This document shows positions 35,422 to 45,194 of a stretch of 45,194 nt of DNA, in pieces. Below the pieces are notes generated by a model. It had not been told where the DNA came from, searched no databases, and worked only from the letters and a program-made list of their open reading frames with translations. This DNA is from Elysia marginata. Its lineage: Eukaryota > Mollusca > Gastropoda > Plakobranchidae. The stretch is taken from the NCBI GenBank assembly GCA_019649035.1, contig BMAT01011726.1, positions 117,247-162,440 on the forward strand, given 5' to 3'. The position numbers and the translations under genes were made by a program. Each line of letters opens with the position of its first letter. The first letter of the stretch is position 1.

Positions 35422-36905
35422 GTCAGTGTATGAAAATTGGAAAAGAACAAGAAATGTTGAGGCCATCTTCAATGAGCTCACCAGTGTGAAATGTCTTTAG
35501 TTTTTAGATCAATGTAATTGTTTTGGTGCATACAGTCTAAGCAAGGATAGCATTTATCGAAGGCAAACATGGCTACAATTTTACCTGGAAGTACACACGC
35601 AAAAACTTTGGAGACTTCTTCCAGACCTTTCTGAAAACATTGGAAGATCTGGACGCACAATACCTAAGAAAATTTGAAGCTTCGTCAAGTGGGTTCATCA
35701 ATTCACGCGCGAAAAAAAAATTGCAAACAACAAACAAATTAATTATTTGCAAGGCAATGCAGCTATTAAAGATTAAAACAAGCCCTGTAAATACAGCTTA
35801 TTGATTTAATTCTTTACCCAGTTGGAATGCAACATGAGACAACAAAATTTGAGTAATAAGTTAAAGTAAAAGGACTAGCTAACTGTGTTAATAGAATTTC
35901 ATTAGTGGATTAGCGGCATCAACGGCAGTAAGAAAGTTGCCCTTTCGATTAGTGCTGACGTTATTTGAAATTCTAAAGAATCAATTTCTTGAAATTAACT
36001 AGTCAATATATCTTGAGCACGTTTATCAATAGGGTACTTAACAAATTTATAATTTCTAAACGTTCCCTAAGCAGTCCTTATTCTTTCCATTTTTAATTTT
36101 GAAGAATCCCATAAAAATGACGCTAATTTACATGGAGCCCACTTAAAATCGCGCTTTGCCGTTAAGTGTTTGAAAGAGACAAATATAGCTCAGCGATTTT
36201 TTATAAATAATTATAAAAAGAAACATGTGGAAGTAATGTTTTATGCATCAGTACCAGGAAAGCTTCCAAAATAATGTGAAAAGGGGAATCCTAGTTGAAT
36301 TTGTCGGTGGCTTTTTCAAAAGGTATTTTTCATCGTTTTCTCACTCCTTATTGTGGGTTCTCGGGTGAGGTAAATATTTAATTCAGTTCTAGCTTGTCTA
36401 CTTATCAGACAGCGTTGAATGAGCCAATGCTTTGCAGATTGTGAGCTGTCCGAGTGTAACTTAACAATATCATTCCGAATGTTTAAACGACTGCTTGCAG
36501 AACGTTATAGAGTTTACTATTTCCAATGTACCGGTACTCAAAGGATCTTCATGGTATAAAGATGCAGTTATTGATAAAGCCGTAGATGTCAGTGATCTTA
36601 AAAATAATAGATACGATTAATTAATTACTAAATAGGTAGATTGATGTGATGTCCTTAATAAAAATTTGGAGAAAGTAAACAGACATCTAAAAAAATAGCG
36701 TAAGTTCATTCAATGGATGAGGAACCTTCAACGGGCCCAAAAGACTTGAAAAGATAAACAACACACATTTTCGGACGGACGGGTGTTGGGATACGTTAAG
36801 AGCTCATGTGATTTAATGATCGCAGACAGGACAACTAAAGGTAATGTTATTCATGGCGTCCTAACAAACAATACACCTGCATGAAAGGATAGACTAGAAC
36901 CTCAG

Positions 36906-37254
36906 AATACGAAACATGCAAAGGTCCTGTTGATTGTCCAATGGGACAAATTACAAAGGACGTTCATATCTTTACGGGCTTTGTCTCTATGATAGACCAC
37001 AGACTGCAAACATGTACTTGCATGCGCTCCAAGATATTTGTCAAAGTTACAGAACAGAAGGACCATGACAGCGCTGATACACGTGTTATGCGCTCTCAAA
37101 CGGGAGCGCATCTTTGCCCCAAGATGTGCCAGATGATGACAACTACAAGCTACAAAGTAAAGAAGAAAAACGTATATATTCAGGATACCCCAAGGAAGCT
37201 TACCATGGCTGTCGACTTTTACGAGGACTAAGCTTTACGTTGTTAAAAAATAAA
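36906..37254 (+). CDS. Candidate alternative 3'-terminal exon
   Basis: An open frame from 36906 to a TAA stop at 37229-37231, about 107 codons, in a patch less AT-rich than its surroundings. The acceptor CCTCAG at 36905 gives phase 1 entry, as everywhere else in this gene (G + AA, Glu). It would encode YETCKGPVDCPMGQ and then six cysteines in all (36917, 36935, 37013, 37019, 37115, 37127), ending MAVDFYED. An AATAAA signal at 37249-37254 follows the stop by 17 bases. The pyrimidine tract before the acceptor is poor. I do not recognise the domain. It could be an alternative end of this gene, an exon of a nested gene, or a chance frame. No transcript evidence. Confidence 0.35.
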
Positions 37255-37690
37255 TATATCTCTAGAATGTTAGTAGTGATTAATTTTTACATTAATTTAT
37301 GAATTCACATTATAAAAAAATGACAAGTTTTGTTTTGTTACAATCATAAAAGTTGGAAAAAGAACAAAAGGATACATTTGAAATTATCTTCTAAATGCTA
37401 AATGTACCATTATAATCATCCTCTGTTGCGTGTTTTATTCTTTGGTTTTACCTTTCTATGAAATGACAAATGTATGGATTTAAGCTTTACTGTATGATTG
37501 TTCTCGGAGGCAATTATCATGATCGCATATGTTTCAGTTTCTTCACAATTTTTTGTAAATCACTTTTTTCACACACTGTGTCTGCACTTTGCATATATAC
37601 ATTGTACAGTTTTGCCTAGCCCTCAATCTATTATAAAGATTCTCGTACAAATCTTAAAGAATATAACACATAATGTTTTTATATTATAAT

Positions 37691-37826
37691 AGCGTTATGC
37701 ATATCGTAAAGAACAGCTTGTAGAGGCTATATTTGCAATTAATATATATAAACATTTTTGTTATTGTTATGATAGCAGCGTTATGCAGATCGTAAAGAAC
37801 AGCTTATAGAGGATATAATTGCACAA
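37691..37826. repeat. Two-copy direct repeat, 86 bp apart
   Basis: AGCGTTATGCATATCGTAAA at 37691 recurs with one change at 37777, both followed by GAACAGCTTRTAGAGG and a TATA-rich stretch. Confidence 0.8.
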
Positions 37827-38562
37827 AGAGATGAAATAACACACAAGTACTGCGCTAAGGTAGTCAATTGCAATCTGATGGTTGTGAGTGTAGTGGTTTT
37901 CAACATGATCGGTAAACGCACTGCACACAGGCTAACTAGAAATTTAAAATATATAATTTTCATTTTTAGAATAAGACAGATTTTCTTCGAGAGAAAAAAT
38001 AATTCTAGTACGCATTGCCAGTAACTGAAGTCAACGCTAAAAATACCTTCAAACCATGTTCACTATATTTTCATAAAAGTATCTTTCGATGGGCTAGCCA
38101 TCTAAAACGATTCAAAAAATTAATTTTTTTTTGTTTAAATTTTTTCTTGAAATAAAATAACAAAAGATTAATAAAATTTCATTAAATTACATAATGAGAA
38201 TAGTTGATAAAAGGATACAAATTATTATCAAACCCTGGTGTATCAGTAAGATCATTTCTTCAATTAGGTTTGTATAAAAACATTGCAGTCCCTTTTTACT
38301 CATTAAATTCAGCACGCTGTTTGACAAACTAGATTACTTTATATACAAGTCTCATATTCTAAATTATTTATGCCATTCAATTTAAAATATGGTTAAAACA
38401 ATCCTAGAAGAGCGCGAAATGCTTCTGGAAATGTTTACTAAATGCGAGTATCTTTTACACCTCTTTTTTATTGAACGTAAAAAGGGGAAAATTTTTTTTC
38501 AGTAATTCACGACTCCATCAATTAATTTTTTTCTTTGCTTGACATGTTTCTTATTCCTACAG

Positions 38563-38580
38563 ATTCGGGAGTAGAAGAAG
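38563..38580 (+). CDS. Micro-exon linker (18 bases)
   Basis: An 18-base phase 1-1 exon between TTATTCCTACAG and GTACGT. It encodes SGVEE with Asp from the split codon and ends in a G that completes Asp with vWA10. The pyrimidine tract and donor are good. It is so short that it could be chance, but it keeps phase and the acidic linker character. Confidence 0.5.
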
Positions 38581-40511
<1,931 letters not shown>

Positions 40512-41069
40512 ACCCGAAAAAGCTGGACTTGGCTTTCCTGATTCACACGTCGAAAAAAGTCGACCAAGAAACCTTCCAGCAGTACAAGGACTTCATGCGG
40601 GACACAGTATCCGAGGCGGATATCGAATCCGGCGCAGTGCAAGTCGGGGCTGTCTTGTACCGAAAACGAGGCTCTGTGCTCTTCCCGCTGAACAGGTATA
40701 ACACGAAAGGCGACCTCAATTCGGGCATTAACGGATTAAAGCTGCAAAGAGCTAAGGACAACAGCTTGGCCGTTGGCATGGATACGGTGAGAGAAAACTT
40801 CTTCACGCCAGAGCAAGGAGACAGGGAGGACGCCCCGAACGTTGTTATCGTCCTCACTGACGAGGATCCTACCATAGACGTAGCGGAGATTCCCGCGGCT
40901 GCTCAGATGCTGAAGGACCAATCCCGGGCTAGGGTGTTTGCCGCAGGCGTTGGGCTCAACAAGGACGACCTCAAAGACGTAGCCTCCAACGACGATGGTC
41001 TGTTCACGCCGAGCACGTTTGACGAACTCTCCGTTGTGAAGGATAAAATAGTGAAGCAAGTTGAACCAC
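40512..41069 (+). CDS. vWA domain exon 10 (type B-like)
   Basis: A 558-base exon (186 codons, the exact type B length), phase 1-1, from TTCTCAAG to GTAAGG. It opens PKKLDLAFLIHTSKKVDQ with His at 40544-40546 replacing the first MIDAS Asp. Lys replaces the second Ser, NSLAVGM lacks the Thr, and IVLTDEDPTID keeps its Asp. SGAVQVGAVLYRKRG and GDREDAPN are type B features. FAAGVGL replaces TAGIGL. GC content is clearly higher than in copies 4, 6 and 8. The donor follows a C, giving Leu with the next TG-starting linker, as in other type B exons. Overlapping frames at 40462 and on the minus strand are shadows. No cysteine. Confidence 0.92.
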
Positions 41070-43693
41070 GTAAGGCCCTTGCATGAGAAGAGAGGAGGCT
41101 AGATCCCACCATATATCTTGCACTTCCCGAGTATATTCAATATATCTTGGTGGCTCATGGCACAATCATGGTTGCAGAAGCACTCGATTTTGTTTGCTTT
41201 GCTTTGCTCCACGCTTTTCTGCCTTTTACGCCTAACGTTTTCATGCACTTTGAAGATGTTGATGCTTCATAACATACACGCATTGCTAAAAGCTAAGGGC
41301 GCTAGCAGGTGGTGTATTGGTGTAGCAGTATCTTGTTTCACCCTGATTTGTTTCTCTCTGGGAAAGGGTTCTTCCATTACTTTACCATTAAATCAGTTAC
41401 TACCAATATATTTAAAATTGCACTTGTTTAATTCAAGTTTAATCCATCACTGGGATAAAATAAAAAAGAAAACTTAAGTAAAAAATCCGCTCTTTTTGTC
41501 GCTGAAAATAACAGAGAAAATTAATTATGAATGCACTTGTCTACCGTTTAGCAAGACAAAACAAAACAAAAAGCAATATAAAAAGACAGCCCTTTTATCC
41601 TTAAGTTTTCGTCGAATAAAAGAAGAAAAATGAGATTTGTTAATAAACAAAATCAGTGTTTCATGAAAGTAAATTGTCTAAAATTTTAAAGCCTTCTGCG
41701 CTTGGTGAAACAACCAATTCTTAATAAATGCAGTGCAATAGTTTAGTTAAAAGTTAACTTGCGTAATATGCATGCTTCTTTTTGCTAGAAGATTGCTGTC
41801 AAGATTTTAGCGCCTTGACAAAGATTTAGCTTGTCTGTTCTATATTTACCATCACATTACTAATATTTCTTTTACCTGGCGCGGTAAACGTACAGAAGAC
41901 TGTTTACTCAGTTAAGTTATACGAAATTTTAGGTCGCTTAGTCAACCGACTGCGCATCCTTCTCAAGCATGACATATGTAATATATTAAATGTGTTATTA
42001 TTTTGGTTGGAGAATCGGTTGGTATATCATATCTATACGTCCCGGCCAATTGTTATAAATTTACTAGATGTATCATCAATGCTATTTACCTATATATTAT
42101 CAAGCATTTTCTTTTTTGGCTACTTTTAAAGAGTTTTCTTATGCAAAGTGCATGTTCCTTTCCTCCTCTGCACCTCCCTTATAATGCTGGCCCGGGACAA
42201 ACGAAAAGCAGTTTCTGCAGTGTAAACCATATGAGAAATACTGCATTTCTTTTGTTCACGGCAGAATGGCCCCCAAGACCAAGAAACAAAAATAGGGAAA
42301 ACAAAGGCAACACATTGTAATATCGTTCTTGAAAACTTTTACAGTAACCTGTTATTTCCCTTTTGCTACTTATATCTTAATTATACAAAACGTTCATTCA
42401 TATTCCGTCCTTACTTCTTGTAAACTTCCCTCTGTTATTCTCTGCTTTCAAAGGTTTTCTTTTTTAATTTGGTGACCAGCTCGGTAATTTTAAGTATCTG
42501 AAAATGTTTGGAATAAAAAAATTCTTATCACTATTACTGTTCATTACTAGCCCAATTTTTGAAAAGTAAAACTAACTTCACATAATTTGTCTATTTTACT
42601 ATTTTTTATCTTATGTTCTTTTTTTTATCTTGCAATCTTAGTAAATTATTTTTGCAAACATGAAATAAAAAAAAACAGATTGTCACATTGACAAGTCAAT
42701 ATTTTGTCCATAAGGTACCATTATTTTTTAATCTCTCTAGCCTTTTGAAGTTAACAAAAAGTTAAAGAAGACGTGATTTAGTATCGATACATTGAAAGCA
42801 CTCTATACCACCTAAAGCGGTGTAAGCGCTTATTGATTGATTGGTAATTCCTTTTTTCATGCTGGGAAACCGGTAGGACTGGTGGGTTCCTTCTGTTTGT
42901 TTTTTTTTATTTATTACACATTAGAAGCCGCATCTCTAACCACGACTGTATGTAAGTATGTTATTGGCACCATAATACTATGTATTAGCAAATGCAGCCC
43001 ATGTATGCACTCTATACAAGCTCAATAGCTAATTTATACGGTAAGCTATAATATAAATTGTCTTGCGTCCAGATTGAATGAGTGAGAAGTCGGATTTTTT
43101 AATTGTGCAAATACCATAATTATAAAACTCAATTTTTTAATTTTTTCCTCGTTTTGAATACACTTAAGTTTTAATATCTTTTCACCAAATATCGATACTC
43201 TAATTAAATTGTTGACGTTGGGAAGCCTAGAAAAATGTCTTGTTCAAAACATCAACGACTTAGAATGTGAAAATTGCGACATCCGACTCATTCACCCTGG
43301 ACGCGAGACATATTGGTTACCGTGTAACAGGGAGAAACAAAGTAAATAAGAGTATGTTCTAAGTAAATTTTGTGTATTATATAACTCGCGTGTTATCTAA
43401 GAGAAGTGGATCAGCACAAGTTTTTTTCTGGCTAATCTTTTTGTATCGAATCAATAAATACTTCGTTATTTATAAATTTAAGAAAATTTTCTTTGGTAAC
43501 AATATGTAAGTCATTTCATATATTTGTATCTCTTCACTACAATAAAACATGGGTTTATTATAAGCTAAAGATTATATCCAAAGTTTAACACATTAATAAT
43601 AATACAAACGATGTAGCTTTTCCCGCAACAACAAAAAAAAAACAACTAATGTTTGGAAATTCATCATCTTATCTGTTGTTTGTCTATCCCCAG
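41070..43693 (+). other. Long intron
   Basis: A 2.6 kb AT-rich intron. A SINE-tail-like fragment lies at 42788-42845. The 119-codon frame at 41118 and the frame at 42003 have no splice logic or recognisable content. It ends TTTGTCTATCCCCAG. Confidence 0.65.
42788..42845. mobile_element. Possible SINE-tail fragment
   Basis: ACCTAAAGCGGTGTAAGCGC followed by TTATTGATTGATTGG resembles a short-interspersed-element end with a small tetranucleotide tail. No tRNA-like head is seen nearby, so it is at most a fragment. Confidence 0.35.
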
Positions 43694-43741
43694 TGGGACA
43701 AAAGGATGATCCATCAGGCTCTAAAGGACTTACAGTTGATG
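43694..43741 (+). CDS. Linker exon after vWA10
   Basis: A 48-base phase 1-1 exon between CTATCCCCAG and GTAAGT. It encodes GQKDDPSGSKGLTVD with Leu from the split codon with vWA10. It has a strong pyrimidine tract and donor. It is probably the first of the small linkers expected after a type B domain; the next exon lies beyond the window. Confidence 0.75.
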
Positions 43742-43842
43742 GTAAGTTTAAAATCAGTACATTTTATCAAAGCAATATTCTTAAGACGCTATACATCGGA
43801 ATAGTTTGCCTAAAAAAGAAAAAAAAAGAAAATTCTTGAATA

Positions 43843-44157
43843 GGTGGTTGGTTGGTTGGTTGTTTGAACTTTAACACCTCTTTTCAACTACAAGATTTTA
43901 TCAGAGACGGCGCTTGGGACAATTCAAAGCGTGCTGCCGCACTGTGATGTAACGAGCGCTTGCATAGACCACACCCAGTCACCTTATCCTGACATCGGTC
44001 CGACCAGACTTAGCCATAAATCCATAATGCCAGACACTAGGGGGATCAGCTGCTAATACCAATTTTAAAGTCCTTGGTTTGACTCGGCCGGGGATCGAAC
44101 CACGCACCTCCCGATCTCTGAGCGAGTGTCTTACCGCTAGGCCACAGAGCCGGTTTT
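43843..44157 (-). mobile_element. tRNA-derived SINE-like element
   Basis: On the minus strand it opens ACCGGCTCTGTGGCCTAGCG, an A-box-like start, and has a good B box (GTGGTTCGATCCC). The body runs about 310 bases to a tetranucleotide tail, seen on the plus strand as repeated GGTT at 43843-43861. A tRNA-like head plus a simple-repeat tail is the usual layout of tRNA-derived SINEs. Confidence 0.75.
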
Positions 44158-44299
44158 ATTGAATAATTGACCTCGTGAAAAAGAAGTAGCACCTAATAAT
44201 ATTATCATTCTGTGCAACGACAAAAGTTGCTTCTAGCCTGTAGGTAAAAAGACATAAATCTTGGACAGGCTATGTATGTAAATATTAATACATAAATAA

Positions 44300-44596
44300 A
44301 TAAGGTTACAGTCTTCCGCCGCCGAAGGCAGTCTCATGACTTAACATATTTGCCCCAGAAGGCCTATACATACCAGAGCATTAAAGTACGGCTGCCTGTT
44401 AGGCGCTTGAATACTAATATTCCGCAAATTTCAAGCACTGCCGTTAGCAAGGTACCCATTTTGCAGGTGGGTGGACTGAGGAAAAAGTGGATAAATTTCT
44501 TTCCTAAGGCAGTTACAACATGCAACGTGGTTGGGAATCGAACCCGCGACCGCCGGATACAAGTCCGACGCGCTAACCACTGAGCCACTCTGCCAA
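44300..44596 (-). mobile_element. tRNA-derived SINE-like element
   Basis: On the minus strand it opens GGCAGAGTGGCTCAGTGGTT with a perfect-looking B box (GGGTTCGATTCCC). The acceptor stem does not pair, so it is not a working tRNA. The body continues to an AT-rich AATAAATAA tail near 44300. The minus frame beginning MAQWLARRTCIRRSRVRFP is an artefact of such tRNA-like heads. Confidence 0.75.
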
Positions 44597-44981
44597 TAGT
44601 TTGGAAGAAAAAGAAGAAAAAAACCCGCGTGTTGATCTTACGAGGAATTCTCCCAACAACGGGAATTTCTCAGAGACGAACTCTGTAGACCGTTCTCTAC
44701 TTATAAATCGCACATCGTTTAAGTTAAACTTAACACTCATCATCTTGACAGAGAAGTTTTGTTTCATATTTGATAACATTATAAGCGGACCATTAAACTT
44801 CGGAATCGGTATTCTATTTATAGACCAGTGGGCGCATGTTGTGGCTAATATCTGACAGTTCCCAGAGATATATCATCTGATCCTGTACTTGATTCAGAAT
44901 CGCACATTTTCTGAATTTCTAAATGGTACAAAAGATAATTATAACGATATCTATGGCTAACTGCCTATTTTGACACCAGAT

Positions 44982-45194
44982 GCTCTAACACATTTCTCTA
45001 TACATGTACTGTGTGTCCATAACGTCTACCAGACGGCTCTAACACATTTCTCTATACTGAATGTCCATAACGTCTATCAGACGGCTCTAACCCATGTCTC
45101 TATACTGTGTGTCCATAACGTCTGCCAGACGGCTCTAACCCATTTCTCTATACTGAATGTCCATAACGTCTGCCAGACGGCTTTAACCCATTTC
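44982..45194. repeat. 48-bp minisatellite, continues past window
   Basis: Units start at 44982 (54 bases, with a six-base insert), 45036, 45084, 45132 and 45180 (cut by the window end). Each reads GCTCTAACMCATTTCTCTAT, then ACTG(AA/TG)TGTCCATAACG and TCTRYCAGACG. Units alternate between CTGAATGTC and CTGTGTGTC, so the real period may be a 96-base pair. Confidence 0.95.

Larger units (their letters stand above)
35422..38562 (+). other. Long intron
   Basis: A 3.1 kb intron. It contains the candidate terminal exon at 36906, a two-copy repeat at 37691 and otherwise AT-rich sequence. It ends TTATTCCTACAG. Confidence 0.6.
43742..45194 (+). other. Intron, 5' part
   Basis: The last 1.45 kb holds two SINE-like elements (43843 and 44300) and the 48-bp minisatellite (44982 to the end). 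No coding island is supported. Confidence 0.65.

Noticed and set aside
41118-41477. 119-codon open frame just after vWA10
   Set aside because: It starts past a strong donor, has no splice sites in phase and shows no recognisable domain; long AT-rich introns give such frames by chance.
44364-44588. Minus frame with a plausible-looking start, MAQWLARRTC
   Set aside because: It is the translated head of a tRNA-derived SINE; the B box lies inside it.
44530-44596. Possible functional tRNA gene on the minus strand
   Set aside because: A and B boxes are good but the acceptor stem does not pair and the sequence continues into a SINE body.

Overview
The window is a stretch of animal nuclear DNA, not prokaryotic. 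Short conserved coding islands are flanked by AG/GT splice signals and separated by long AT-rich introns. It carries three tRNA-derived SINE-like elements, several microsatellites and tandem repeats, and a 35-base N gap. A marine or land mollusc, most likely a gastropod, is my best guess from the overall look and the protein style; the sequence alone does not prove it.

Nearly all the coding content belongs to one plus-strand gene that enters and leaves the window (no start, signal peptide or certain stop is visible). I reconstruct 31 exons from 439 to 43741: ten large exons of 558-594 bases, each encoding exactly one von Willebrand factor A (vWA) domain, and 21 small exons of 18-54 bases encoding linkers. 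Every exon is a multiple of three and every junction is phase 1, so all 31 join in one frame (6675 bases, 2225 codons).

Layout: a 5' section has vWA1 and vWA2 with linkers ending in Asp-Gln-Gly, followed by the wreck of another vWA exon at about 6803-7178. Then comes an alternating series of two domain types. Type A (vWA3, 5, 7 and the diverged vWA9) is followed by a Gly/His linker. Type B (vWA4, 6, 8 and the diverged vWA10) is followed by four Thr/Ser/Glu-rich linkers. The block Gly/His linker - B - four linkers - A recurs at about 7 kb spacing (10222, 17346, 24098), with intron homology between the copies, so it arose by segmental duplication. A fourth, diverged block (35380 onward) continues the pattern.

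The product would be a long, repetitive, probably extracellular or matrix protein. Two properties stand out. The first metal-binding Asp of the vWA MIDAS motif is His in all ten domains, with the MIDAS Thr also lost. The whole deduced chain contains no cysteine. A possible alternative 3'-terminal exon at 36906-37254 would add a six-cysteine tail. The type A exons are almost identical over their length while identity stops at the exon edges, which points to exon-limited homogenisation.
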